Positions 1 through 8,289 of a stretch of DNA of 64,000 nucleotides are shown one piece after another (within the stretch, counting starts at the first letter, position 1; each line of letters starts with the position of its first letter). This stretch comes from Streptomyces sp. NRRL F-5630 (GTDB lineage Bacteria; Actinomycetota; Actinomycetes; Streptomycetales; Streptomycetaceae): the NCBI RefSeq assembly GCF_000719475.1, contig NZ_JOGO01000008.1, positions 71,829 through 135,828 on the forward strand, given 5' to 3'. A program made the translations under genes and the position numbers. The notes under the pieces were generated by a model. That model searched no databases and was not told the DNA's origin. It saw only the letters and a list, made by a program, of their open reading frames with translations.

Positions 1-785
1 TGGCCGCGCTCGCCGCCGCCGTCGCCCAGGCCCGTACCGCCGCGGGAGGCCGTGGCGGCCCCGGCGGCTGGCGGAACCTCCCCTCGGCCCCCGCGCTGCG
101 CGCCTACCGCGCCGAACCCGCGGGCACCGTCCACGAGATCCGCTACCGCACCACGCGCGACGGCATCCGCCCGGAGGACCACCCCGGCGTCACGGTGGAG
201 CCCGCCTCCCGCCCGGGCACGGTCCACCTCACGCGTGAGGGCGTCCGCCGCGCGTACCACGTCGCCGTCTACGGCGAGGAGGACGGCGCCGAGGTCTACG
301 TCGACACCCCCGGCGGCGCCTCGTACGCCTTCACCGCCCTGCCCCGCTTCCCCGCACCCGTCGCCCCCACCGCGCCCGGCTCCCTCCTCGCCCCGCTCCC
401 CGGCACCGTCGTCCGCCTCGCCGAAGGACTCCGTGAAGGGGCCGAAATCGCCGAGGGAGCACCGCTGTTGTGGCTGGAGGCGATGAAGATGGAGCACCGG
501 GTGAGTGCCCCGCGCGCCGGAGTCCTCGTCCGCCTCCCGGTCGGGCCCGGCCGGCAGGTCGAAGTCGGCGCGCTCCTCGCGGTCATCGCGGACCCGCCCC
601 GGGACACCCCGCGCGACAGCTCACGGGACGGGCTTCGCGACGCCTCGCGCCAGGCACCGCACGACACTTCACGAGACGGCCTTCGCGACACCCGATGCCA
701 GGCACCGCGCGACGCGCCGCACGACGCCCCGCCCGCCCCCGTGCCCGAGACCCCCCGTCCCCCGAAGGAGGACCCCGCACCATGA
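1..785 (+). CDS. Acyl-CoA carboxylase, biotin-carrying alpha subunit (C-terminal part)
   Basis: The gene is cut by the left edge; the reading frame begins at base 3 and 260 residues remain. The C-terminal half is a biotinyl carrier domain with the motif EAMKMEH, whose biotinylated lysine codon is 486-488. Such subunits carboxylate biotin with ATP and pass CO2 to an acyl-CoA (acetyl-, propionyl- or methylcrotonyl-CoA) held by a beta subunit. After the carrier domain an unusual Arg/Asp-rich tail of about 60 residues follows, containing a 16-residue tandem duplication. The stop codon overlaps the next start (ATGA at 782-785), so it is translationally coupled to the acyl-CoA dehydrogenase. The substrate cannot be told without the missing part; the neighbours suggest branched-chain or other acyl-CoA breakdown. 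Confidence 0.9.
   Translation, partial: AALAAAVAQARTAAGGRGGPGGWRNLPSAPALRAYRAEPAGTVHEIRYRTTRDGIRPEDHPGVTVEPASRPGTVHLTREGVRRAYHVAVYGEEDGAEVYVDTPGGASYAFTALPRFPAPVAPTAPGSLLAPLPGTVVRLAEGLREGAEIAEGAPLLWLEAMKMEHRVSAPRAGVLVRLPVGPGRQVEVGALLAVIADPPRDTPRDSSRDGLRDASRQAPHDTSRDGLRDTRCQAPRDAPHDAPPAPVPETPRPPKEDPAP
621..716 (+). repeat. 48-bp in-frame tandem duplication
   Basis: Two adjacent 48-base units (621-668 and 669-716) with several differences lie inside the 3' end of the carboxylase gene. They encode the 16-residue repeats SRDGLRDASRQAPHDT and SRDGLRDTRCQAPRDA. The repeat extends a tail beyond the biotin domain, where these enzymes normally end. Confidence 0.75.
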
Positions 786-1948
786 GTGTTTCCGACATCG
801 TGGAGAGCCAGGAGCACCAGGACCTGCGCGCCGCCGTCGCCACCTTCGCCCGCTCCTACGGCCGCGACTACCTCACCCGCGCGCTCGGCGCCGGGAAGCC
901 CCCGAGTGAGCTGTGGCGCGAGGCGGGCAAGCTCGGCTACCTCGGCGTGAGCATCCCCGAGGGGTACGGGGGAGGGGGCGGCGGGATCAGCGAACTCGCC
1001 CTCGTCCTCGAAGAACTCGGCGCCGCCGGATCGCCGCTGCTCATGATGGTCGTCTCCCCGGCGATCTGCGCCACCGTCCTCACCCGCTTCGGCACCGAGG
1101 CGCAGAAACGGGCCTGGCTGCCCGGGCTCGCCGACGGCAGCCGCGTCATGGCCTTCGGCATCACCGAACCCGACGCGGGCTCCAACTCCCACCGCATCAC
1201 CACCACCGCGCACCGCGAGGGCGGGGCCTGGGTACTCACCGGGCGCAAGGTCTTCGTCTCGGGCGTCGACCTCGCCGACGCCGTCCTCGTCGTCGGACGC
1301 ACCGCCGACGCCCGCAGCGGCCGCCTCAAGCCCTGCCTCTTCATCGTCCCGAGGGACACTCCGGGCTTCACGCGCACGCCCATCGCGATGGAACTCAAGG
1401 CCGCCGAGAAGCAGTTCGAGCTGACGCTCGACGACGTGCGCCTCCCCGCCGACGCGCTCGTCGGCGACGAGGACGCGGGTCTCCTCCAGCTCTTCGCCGG
1501 GCTCAACCCCGAACGCGTCATGACCGCCGCCTTCGCGATCGGCATGGGCCGCTACGCGCTCGGCCGTGCCGTCGCGTACGCCAAGGAACGCACGGTCTGG
1601 AAGACGCCCATCGGCGCCCACCAGGCCATCGCCCACCCCCTCGCCCAGGCCCACATCGAACTCGAACTCGCCCGCCTCATGACCCGCCGCGCCGCCGCGC
1701 TCTACGACGCGGGCGACGACATCGGCGCGGGCGAGGCCGCGAACATGGCCAAGTACGCCGCCGCCGAAGCCTGCGCGCACGCCGTCGACCAGTCCGTCCA
1801 CACCCTCGGCGGCAACGGCCTCACCGAGGAGTTCCAGCTCGCGCCCCTCCTCACCGCGAGCCGCGTCGCACGCATCGCGCCCGTGAGCCGCGAGATGATC
1901 CTCAACTACGTCTCGCACCAGACCCTCGGCCTGCCCAAGTCCTACTGA
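782..1948 (+). CDS. Acyl-CoA dehydrogenase
   Basis: This 388-residue flavoprotein would oxidise an acyl-CoA to the 2-enoyl-CoA and pass electrons to electron-transfer flavoprotein. The FAD/substrate motif FGITEPDAGSN lies near residues 124-134, and the C-terminal domain has HTLGGNGLTEE. At the place where many family members have the catalytic IYEGT sequence this protein reads RIAPVSREM, so the usual glutamate is absent and the base must be elsewhere or the activity differs. The start is taken at ATG 782 because it overlaps the upstream stop and is preceded by GGAGG. It sits between a carboxylase subunit and an enoyl-CoA hydratase, which fits one acyl-CoA degradation operon. Confidence 0.9.
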   Translation: MSVSDIVESQEHQDLRAAVATFARSYGRDYLTRALGAGKPPSELWREAGKLGYLGVSIPEGYGGGGGGISELALVLEELGAAGSPLLMMVVSPAICATVLTRFGTEAQKRAWLPGLADGSRVMAFGITEPDAGSNSHRITTTAHREGGAWVLTGRKVFVSGVDLADAVLVVGRTADARSGRLKPCLFIVPRDTPGFTRTPIAMELKAAEKQFELTLDDVRLPADALVGDEDAGLLQLFAGLNPERVMTAAFAIGMGRYALGRAVAYAKERTVWKTPIGAHQAIAHPLAQAHIELELARLMTRRAAALYDAGDDIGAGEAANMAKYAAAEACAHAVDQSVHTLGGNGLTEEFQLAPLLTASRVARIAPVSREMILNYVSHQTLGLPKSY

Positions 1949-1964
1949 CGCCAACGGAGTTGTC

Positions 1965-2699
1965 GTGACCCTCCTGATCCGCCCCGACGTGCGGGGCGTG
2001 CGCGCCGTGCTGCTCGACGCCCCGGAGCGGCGCAACGCCCTCTCCGCGCCCCTCGTCGCCGCGCTCACGACGGCTCTCACCGAGGCGGGCGCGGACCCCG
2101 CCGTCCGTGCCGTCGTCCTCGGCCACACCGGGACGACCTTCAGCGCGGGCGCCGACCTCAAGGAGCCCCCCGAGCCCGCCGCGATCCTCACCCTGCTCCA
2201 CACCGTCGTCGCCCTCCCCAAGCCCGTCGTCGCCGCCGTCACGGGCCACGTACGGGCGGGGGGCCTCGGCCTCCTCGGCGCCTGCGACCTCGGCTTCGCC
2301 GGACCGGCGGCCGACTTCGCCTTCACGGAGGCCCGCCTCGGCCTCGCGCCCGCCGTCATCTCCCTCCCCCTCGCCGCCCGCCTCAGCCCCACCGCCGCCC
2401 GCCGCTACTTCCTCACAGGGGAGCGCTTCGGAGCCGCGGAAGCCGCCCGCATCGGGCTCGTCACCGAGGCCGTGGAGGACGTGGACGCCGCGCTCGCCCC
2501 GGTGCTCGACGCCCTGCGCGCCTGCTCCCCGCAGGGGCTCGCCGAGAGCAAGCGACTCGCCACCGCTACAGTGCTCGCGGACTTCGCCGCGCGCGGCGAG
2601 GACATGCTCGCCCTCTCGGCCGGGCTCTTCGCCTCCGCCGAGGCACGCGAGGGAATGACGGCCTTCCTCGAACGACGGGACCCTTCATGGGCACGGTGA
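1965..2699 (+). CDS. Enoyl-CoA hydratase/isomerase family protein
   Basis: A 244-residue crotonase-fold protein. It has the oxyanion-hole segment FSAGADLKE near residues 61-69 and GHVRAGGLGLLGACDLGFA around residues 90-108. The family hydrates 2-enoyl-CoA, or in some members cleaves 3-hydroxy-3-methylglutaryl-type CoA esters. It starts at GTG 1965 with a CGGAG ribosome site, 16 bases after the dehydrogenase, and its end overlaps the following TetR gene by 13 bases. The gene order carboxylase, dehydrogenase, hydratase resembles leucine- or isoprenoid-type acyl-CoA pathways, but the substrate is not shown by the sequence. Confidence 0.88.
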   Translation: MTLLIRPDVRGVRAVLLDAPERRNALSAPLVAALTTALTEAGADPAVRAVVLGHTGTTFSAGADLKEPPEPAAILTLLHTVVALPKPVVAAVTGHVRAGGLGLLGACDLGFAGPAADFAFTEARLGLAPAVISLPLAARLSPTAARRYFLTGERFGAAEAARIGLVTEAVEDVDAALAPVLDALRACSPQGLAESKRLATATVLADFAARGEDMLALSAGLFASAEAREGMTAFLERRDPSWAR

Positions 2700-3295
2700 C
2701 ACGCGCCGCACGCGGCGGACCACCCCGGCAGGACCGCAGCCGCGCCACGCGCGAACGGCTCCTCGAAGCCGCCGTCACGTGCGTCGCCGAACACGGCTGG
2801 ACCCGCTCCACCGTCGCCGTCGTCGCGGAACGCGCGGGCGTCTCGCGCGGCGCGGCCCAGCACCACTTCCCTACCCGCGAGGACCTCTTCACGGCCGCCG
2901 TCGCCTACATGGCCGAAGAACGCTCCGCGGCCCTGCGCGCTCTCTTCCCCGGCCCCCCGCCCGATCGCCACGCCGTCGTCTCCGCCCTCGCCGACCTCTA
3001 CACGGGCCCCCTCTTCCGCGCCGCCCTCCAACTCTGGGTCGTCGCCTCGCAGGAGGAGAGCCTGCGCGAGGCCGTCGTCGCGCTCGAAGCCCGCGTGGGC
3101 CGCGAGACCCACCGCATCGCCGTCACCCTCCTCGGCGCCGACGAGTCACGCCCCGGGGTGCGCGAAACGGTCCAGGGCCTCCTCGACATGTGCCGCGGCC
3201 TGGGCCTCGCCGGCCTCCTCACGGACGACGGCCCGCGCCGGGAGCGCGTGGTGCGGCAGTGGGCCGCGCTCCTCGACGCGGCGCTGGGGGACTGA
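2687..3295 (+). CDS. TetR family transcriptional regulator
   Basis: A 202-residue protein with an N-terminal TetR helix-turn-helix at about residues 16-62 (ERLLEAAVTCVAEHG, then VAERAGVSRGAAQHHF) and a variable ligand-binding C-terminal domain. It overlaps the end of the hydratase gene and so is the last member of the acyl-CoA operon. Regulators in this position commonly repress their own catabolic operon and respond to an acyl-CoA ester; that is an inference here. The operon promoter is outside the window. Confidence 0.9.
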   Translation: MGTVTRAARGGPPRQDRSRATRERLLEAAVTCVAEHGWTRSTVAVVAERAGVSRGAAQHHFPTREDLFTAAVAYMAEERSAALRALFPGPPPDRHAVVSALADLYTGPLFRAALQLWVVASQEESLREAVVALEARVGRETHRIAVTLLGADESRPGVRETVQGLLDMCRGLGLAGLLTDDGPRRERVVRQWAALLDAALGD

Positions 3296-3388
3296 GGCAC
3301 GGGGCGGGGACACGGTCGGGGGCACGGGCCTCCTCGTACGAGAGGCACGGCGCACCACCCGCCCGCGCCCGACCGGCGCTCCTGCGCC

Positions 3389-4414
3389 TCACCCCACGCG
3401 CCGCCTCCGCCGTGCCAGCCACGTCTGCGCGATCACCACGACCGCCAGGAACGCGCCGGACACCACCTGCTGGTACGAGGAGTCCAGCGAACCGATCTGG
3501 TTGATGATGTTCTGGATCACTTTCAGCAGCAGGACACCGACGAGCGAGCCGCTCAGGAAACCGGACCCGCCGCTCAGGAGCGTCCCGCCGATCACCACGG
3601 CCGAGATCGCGTCCAGTTCCATACCGTTGCCGAGAATCGTCACGCCCGAGGCCAGCCACGCCGCGTTCAGGGCGCCCGCGAGCCCCGCGCACAGCCCCGA
3701 CAGCGTGTAGACGTACGCCTTCGTACGGGCTACCGGCACCCCCATGAGCGCCGCCGCGTCCTCGTTCCCGCCCACCGCGTACACGTACTGCCCGAAGCGA
3801 CTGCGGCGCAGCGCCACTCCGCCGAGCAGGAACAGCGCGACCGTGAGCCACACCGGGACCCCGACGCCGAGCAGCTTGCTCTGCCCGAGGTGCGTGAACC
3901 ACGTCGACTTGTCGACAAGGTAGGTGTTCGCGCCCTCGTCCGTCACCGCGAGCAGCAGCCCCCGCGCGCCCAGCATCGACGCCAGCGTCACGATGAACGG
4001 GGCGAGCCGTGCCCGCGAGATGAGCAGCCCGTTCACCAGACCGATGAGCCCGCACACCGCGAGCGGCAACAGCAGTGCCACGGCGGTGCCGTACCGCGAA
4101 CCCCACGCCGCGAGCACCCCGCCGAGCGCGAAGAGCGAGCCCACCGACAGGTCGATGCCGCCCGTGACGATGACGAAGGTCATGCCGAGCGCCACCACGG
4201 CCAGGAACGACGAGGACAGCGCCATGCCCTCCAGGTTGTCCCCGGTCAGGAACGTGTCGAAGGACAGGCTCGCGACGACGACCGCCACGACGAGCGTGAG
4301 CAGCGCCCCGTGCTGCTGCGCGAGCGCGCTCAGCCGCTCCCCGCGCCCGGGGCCCCGTTCCTCGGGGAACACCCGCTTCTCCTCGGCCGGGACCTCGGCG
4401 ATCGTGCCGTTCAC
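3389..4414 (-). CDS. Sugar ABC transporter permease, YjfF type
   Basis: A 341-residue membrane protein of the ribose/galactofuranose (CUT2) permease family, with many hydrophobic segments and the family sequence VTGGIDLSVGSLFALGG. The start is GTG 4414 (GAGAGGGGGAAGC ribosome site); it overlaps the stop of the preceding permease gene in a GTGA. It is the last gene of a four-gene importer operon with binding protein, ATPase and a first permease. Two different permeases plus a YtfQ-like binding protein is the arrangement of E. coli ytfQRT-yjfF, a galactofuranose importer; the specificity here is inferred from that resemblance. Confidence 0.88.
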   Translation of the reverse strand: MNGTIAEVPAEEKRVFPEERGPGRGERLSALAQQHGALLTLVVAVVVASLSFDTFLTGDNLEGMALSSSFLAVVALGMTFVIVTGGIDLSVGSLFALGGVLAAWGSRYGTAVALLLPLAVCGLIGLVNGLLISRARLAPFIVTLASMLGARGLLLAVTDEGANTYLVDKSTWFTHLGQSKLLGVGVPVWLTVALFLLGGVALRRSRFGQYVYAVGGNEDAAALMGVPVARTKAYVYTLSGLCAGLAGALNAAWLASGVTILGNGMELDAISAVVIGGTLLSGGSGFLSGSLVGVLLLKVIQNIINQIGSLDSSYQQVVSGAFLAVVVIAQTWLARRRRRVG

Positions 4415-5373
4415 CGCTTCCCCCTCTCCCGCGCCGCGTAGACCGCGAGGACGATGACGACGGCCTGCGCGATCTGCGTCCACGAGGGCGGCAGGTCGTG
4501 CTTGATGAGCGTGGCCGTCAGCAACTGGATGAGCACCGCGCCCGCGACCGTGCCGCCGATCCGTACCCGGCCCCCCGACAGCGGGGTGCCGCCCACCACG
4601 ACGGCGGTGATCGCGGAGAGTTCCATGAGCGTGCCGAGCGAGGTCGGGTCGCTCGCCTGGAGCCGTGCCGTCGCGAGAATCCCCGCCACCGCCGCGAGCA
4701 GCCCCGACACCACGTACACGATCACGAGCACGCGCCGCACCGGGAGCCCCGCGAGTTTCGCCGCCGCCCGGCTGTCGCCGATCGCGAGCAACTGCCGCCC
4801 GAACGTGGTGCGCCGCACCACGAAGGCCACCACCACGGCGAGCACGGCCGCGATGAGGACGAGATACGGGATGCCCAGCACGGAGCCGGTGCCGAGCGTG
4901 TTCATCCCCGGATTGCGCACGTCCTTGAGCTGGGGCAGCAGCACGAGCGCGAGACCGCGACCGCCCACCATCAGCGCGAGTGTCGCCACGATCGGCTGCA
5001 CCCCGACGAAGGCGACGAGCGCTCCACTGGCGAGCCCCGCGAGCACCCCGCCGAGCGCCGCCATGAGCAGCGCGGGCACGAGCCCGTACCCGAGGTAGAG
5101 CGAGAGGAGCGAGGTCGCGAGCGCCATCACCGCGCCCACCGACAGGTCCACGCCCTCGGTGCCGATCGCGAGCGCCATGCCGAGCGCCACGATGACGATC
5201 GGTGCGACCTGGACGGCCTGGGTGCGGAAGTTCTCGGTGGACAGGAAGTGGGGCGTAAAGGCGATGTTGACGAGGAGGAGGACCACGACGCCCGCGTAGA
5301 CGCCGTACTCCTGGAGCAGTCGGCGCAGCCGCTGCCGGTCGGCGAGCGTCGCGCGCAGTGCCAGCTCAGTCAT
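4411..5373 (-). CDS. Sugar ABC transporter permease, YtfT type
   Basis: A 320-residue CUT2 permease with about eight to ten membrane helices and the family motif GTEGVDLSVGAVMAL. It would pair with the YjfF-type permease downstream to form the channel. Its start overlaps the ATPase stop by eight bases and its stop overlaps the next start by four, so translation of the whole importer is coupled. Pairing of two unlike permeases is typical of the YtfQRT-YjfF galactofuranose system. Confidence 0.88.
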   Translation of the reverse strand: MTELALRATLADRQRLRRLLQEYGVYAGVVVLLLVNIAFTPHFLSTENFRTQAVQVAPIVIVALGMALAIGTEGVDLSVGAVMALATSLLSLYLGYGLVPALLMAALGGVLAGLASGALVAFVGVQPIVATLALMVGGRGLALVLLPQLKDVRNPGMNTLGTGSVLGIPYLVLIAAVLAVVVAFVVRRTTFGRQLLAIGDSRAAAKLAGLPVRRVLVIVYVVSGLLAAVAGILATARLQASDPTSLGTLMELSAITAVVVGGTPLSGGRVRIGGTVAGAVLIQLLTATLIKHDLPPSWTQIAQAVVIVLAVYAARERGKR

Positions 5374-6997
5374 CCCCGTCCCCCCTCCCGGCGGCGTCGC
5401 GCCCTCCGCCCCCGCCGCTTCCGCCGCCCCCGCCGAGGAGCGCGTCCCCGGCCGGTACCACCGAGGCGATCTCGGCCTTGCCCGCCTTCTCGTCCGCCGA
5501 GGGCGCGGTCGCGATCGCCGCCATGAGGTGGTCCTCGCTCACCTCGGCCCCCGACAGTTCGGCGACCACCGCGCCGTCCTTCAGCACCACCACGCGGTCC
5601 GAACCCTCCACGAGTTCCTCCGGGTCGGAGGAGATGAGCACGACACCGAGGCCCTCCCCGGCCAGTTCATCGACGAGCCGCTGCACCTCCGCCTTCGCCC
5701 CGACGTCGATGCCCCGGGTCGGCTCGTCGAGAAGCAGCACCTGCGGGTGCATCGCGAGCCAGCGCGCCAGCAGCACCTTCTGCTGGTTGCCCCCGGACAG
5801 CTCGCCGACCTTCTGGCCGACGCCCGAGGTCTTGATGCGCAGCCGCTTCACGAAGGTGTCCACGATCCTGTCGACGCGCTTCTCGTCGACGAGGCCGAAG
5901 CGCGAGAGCCCCGGGAGCGCGGCGAGCGCGATGTTCTCCCGCACCGAGAGGCCCGGCACGATGCCCTCGGCCTTGCGGTCCTCGGGCAACAGGCTGATCC
6001 CGGCACGGATGGCGGCGGGCGTCGACCCGGTGCGTACGGGAGCGCCGTCCACCGCGACCGTGCCCGCGTCGGGCGGCAGCGCGCCGGCCACGGCCCGCAC
6101 GGTCTCGCTGCGGCCCGAACCGAGGAGCCCGCCGAGCCCGACGACCTCCCCGGGGCGGACCGCGAACGACACCTTCTCCAACTGGTGCCGCACCGACAGT
6201 CCGTCCACGGCGAGTACCGGCTGCCCCTGCCGGGCGTGGTTGCCCGTGAACTTCGTGACGCCCTCGGCACGCACCTCGCCGAGCTGCCTGCCCAGCATGA
6301 GCGAGACGAGCCGCAGCCGCTCCAGCTCCGCGAGCGGCCCGGTGTGCACGACCTTGCCGTCGCGCAGCACCGTCACCTGGTCGCACACCTCGTACAACTC
6401 GTCGAGCCGGTGACTCACGTACACCACCGCGATGCCCCGCTCGCGCAGCATCCGGATGACGCCGAAGAGCGTCTCCACCTCACGCGGTTCGAGCGAGGAC
6501 GTCGGCTCGTCCATGATGACGACCTTCGCGTTGACCGAGACCGCGCGGGCGAGCGCCACCATCTGCTGTGTGCCGACGCTGAGTTCGCCCAGCGGACGGC
6601 GTACATCCACCCGCACGCCGAGCGCCGCGAGCGCCTGGGCCGCCTCGCGGTGCATCCGCCCGAAGTCCACGAGGCCGAGGGCGCGCCGCGGCTCGCGGCC
6701 CAGGAAGAGGTTGCGCGCCACGCTCATGAGCGGGACGAGGTTGACCTCCTGGTAGATCGTGGAGATCCCCGCCTCCTGTGCCTGGAGCGGCGTCGCGAAC
6801 CGCACCTGCTCGCCCTGGTACGTGACGCTGCCCCCGTCGGCGCGGTAGACCCCGGTCAGCACCTTGATGAGCGTGGACTTCCCGGCGCCGTTCTCCCCGA
6901 TGAGCGCGTGCACCTCGCCGGCGCGGGCGGTGAAGTCCACGCCGTCAAGGGCACGCGTCCCGGGAAAGACCTTGGTCAGTCCCGTGACGGAGAGCAT
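5366..6997 (-). CDS. Sugar ABC transporter ATP-binding protein, YtfR/RbsA type
   Basis: A 543-residue protein with two fused ATPase domains, as in RbsA, MglA and YtfR. The first Walker A is GENGAGKST (residues 34-42) with signature LSVGTQQ; the second domain has the degenerate P-loop LGSGRSET and the signature LSGGNQQKVLLAR. The degenerate second P-loop is normal for this family. ATG 6997 shares a base with the binding-protein stop (TGATG). The C-terminal end is an unusual glycine-rich tail followed by acidic residues. It gives this importer its own energy source, unlike the two CUT1 importers elsewhere in the window. Confidence 0.93.
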   Translation of the reverse strand: MLSVTGLTKVFPGTRALDGVDFTARAGEVHALIGENGAGKSTLIKVLTGVYRADGGSVTYQGEQVRFATPLQAQEAGISTIYQEVNLVPLMSVARNLFLGREPRRALGLVDFGRMHREAAQALAALGVRVDVRRPLGELSVGTQQMVALARAVSVNAKVVIMDEPTSSLEPREVETLFGVIRMLRERGIAVVYVSHRLDELYEVCDQVTVLRDGKVVHTGPLAELERLRLVSLMLGRQLGEVRAEGVTKFTGNHARQGQPVLAVDGLSVRHQLEKVSFAVRPGEVVGLGGLLGSGRSETVRAVAGALPPDAGTVAVDGAPVRTGSTPAAIRAGISLLPEDRKAEGIVPGLSVRENIALAALPGLSRFGLVDEKRVDRIVDTFVKRLRIKTSGVGQKVGELSGGNQQKVLLARWLAMHPQVLLLDEPTRGIDVGAKAEVQRLVDELAGEGLGVVLISSDPEELVEGSDRVVVLKDGAVVAELSGAEVSEDHLMAAIATAPSADEKAGKAEIASVVPAGDALLGGGGGSGGGGGRDAAGRGDGDD

Positions 6998-8100
6998 CAG
7001 AAGGCCTTGCCCAGGTCGGCCGCGGCGTTGTCCTTGTCGTAGGCGCTGTCCTTGATGACGATGTCCTGCCGGACCTCCTCGCCCTTCGTGAAGGTGTCGA
7101 GGGTCTGGAAGGCGAGCGGGCCGAAGCGCGGGTTGGACTCGATGACCCCCGAGATCCAGCCGTCCACGATCTGCTTGACCGCGTTGCGCGTCCCGTCGAC
7201 CGTCACGATCTTGACGGCGCCGGGCTTCTTGCCCGCGCTCTTGAGGGCGTTGACGGCGCCGAGGCCCATCTCGTCGTTCTCGGCGTAGACGCCCTTGATC
7301 CCGGGCTTGGACTGGATGAGCTGCTCGGTGACCGACTGGCCCTTCTCGCGGGAGAAGTCGCCCGTCTGCTCGAAGACCACCTTGAGGTCCGGGGCCTTCT
7401 CGGCGATGCGGTCCTTGAAGCCCTTGGTGCGCTCCGTCGTGACGTTGTTCCCCGCCGCGCCGAGCAGGATCGCGACCTCGCCCTTGCCGCCCGTCGCCTC
7501 GATCATCTTGTCCGCCGCGCGCTTGCCCTGCTCGACGAAGTCCGAGCCGATGAAGCTCACATAGTCCTTGCAGGGCTCGGCGTTGATCTTGCGGTCGATT
7601 GTGACGATCGGGATCTTCTTGGCGCTCGCGGCCCGCAGCACCGGCTCCCAGCCGTCGGAGTTGAGCGGGGCGATGACCAGCAGGTCCGCGCCCTTCGCGA
7701 TGAGGTCCTGCACATCGCTGATCTGCTTCGAGAACTGCGACTGCGCGTTGACGGCGAGGAGTCTGACGCCGCGCTTCTTCGCCTCGGACTTGAGCGAGGC
7801 CGTCTCCGCGATGCGGAAGGGGTTGGCCTCCTTCTCGGACTGCGAGAAGCCCACCGTCGCCGAGGCGAGGTCGATCTTCTTCGCCCCGTAGGCGTCGAGC
7901 GTGCAGCCCTTGCCGCCGGCCGCCGGGGTCTCGACGACCTGCCCCGCGTCCTTGCCCCCGCTCGCGGTCGCGTTCTTGTCCTTCGACCCGCTGTCGTCGT
8001 CCTCCGACTTGGCGCAGCCGGTGGCGAGGGCGAGACTCGCGGTCAGGGAGACGGCCACCAGGGCCTTGAGGGTGGTGCGGTGGTACGCGGACGACTTCAT
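6997..8100 (-). CDS. Sugar ABC transporter substrate-binding lipoprotein, YtfQ-like
   Basis: A 367-residue lipoprotein. The signal peptide ends in the lipobox LATGC with the lipidated Cys29, followed by an acidic and Gly/Ser-rich linker. The mature part is a type I periplasmic sugar-binding fold. Several stretches match what I remember of E. coli YtfQ (galactofuranose-binding): VGFSQ, KSEAKKRG, IAPLNSDGWEPVL, QTGDFSREKG and YAENDEMGLGA. ATG 8100 follows GGGAGAACACC. First gene of the importer operon, transcribed away from a LacI-type operator at 8215-8230. Specificity for galactofuranose or a related sugar is inferred from similarity and context. Confidence 0.88.
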   Translation of the reverse strand: MKSSAYHRTTLKALVAVSLTASLALATGCAKSEDDDSGSKDKNATASGGKDAGQVVETPAAGGKGCTLDAYGAKKIDLASATVGFSQSEKEANPFRIAETASLKSEAKKRGVRLLAVNAQSQFSKQISDVQDLIAKGADLLVIAPLNSDGWEPVLRAASAKKIPIVTIDRKINAEPCKDYVSFIGSDFVEQGKRAADKMIEATGGKGEVAILLGAAGNNVTTERTKGFKDRIAEKAPDLKVVFEQTGDFSREKGQSVTEQLIQSKPGIKGVYAENDEMGLGAVNALKSAGKKPGAVKIVTVDGTRNAVKQIVDGWISGVIESNPRFGPLAFQTLDTFTKGEEVRQDIVIKDSAYDKDNAAADLGKAF

Positions 8101-8212
8101 GGTGTTCTCCCGTAGCGGCACGGACCCGTGCGAGCGCACGGGCACGAGGGAAAGGAACGTGGTCGTACTGCGGTCGACCCGCGACCGGGGTCAACTCCGC
8201 TTGTGCGTCTGG

Positions 8213-8241
8213 TTTTTACATCGTTGGAAGGTGGCTGTAAA
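8213..8241 (-). promoter_or_regulatory. Predicted promoter of the YtfQ-type importer operon
   Basis: On the minus strand TTTACA (8241-8236) and TAAAAA (8218-8213) are separated by exactly 17 bases. This is the only AT-rich patch in the gap before the binding-protein gene. The LacI-type operator at 8215-8230 covers the spacer and the -10 hexamer, so bound repressor would block polymerase. Confidence 0.5.
8215..8230 (-). promoter_or_regulatory. LacI-family operator, importer side
   Basis: Minus-strand sequence CTTCCAACGATGTAAA, an imperfect palindrome centred on CAACGATG. It matches 13 of 16 bases with CTTGCAACGTTGTACA at 9437-9452, upstream of the divergent GH2 gene. The CG-centred AACG form is typical of LacI-family operators, and a lacI gene lies between the two sites. 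Confidence 0.6.
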
Positions 8242-8289
8242 CCCCTCGCGGCCAAGGCGCCCCCGCCGGGGTGTTCGGCGACGCGGGCC

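Noticed and set aside
296..2392. A 698-residue open frame on the minus strand
   Set aside because: It lies opposite the carboxylase, dehydrogenase and hydratase genes and has the low-complexity composition of a GC-driven shadow frame.
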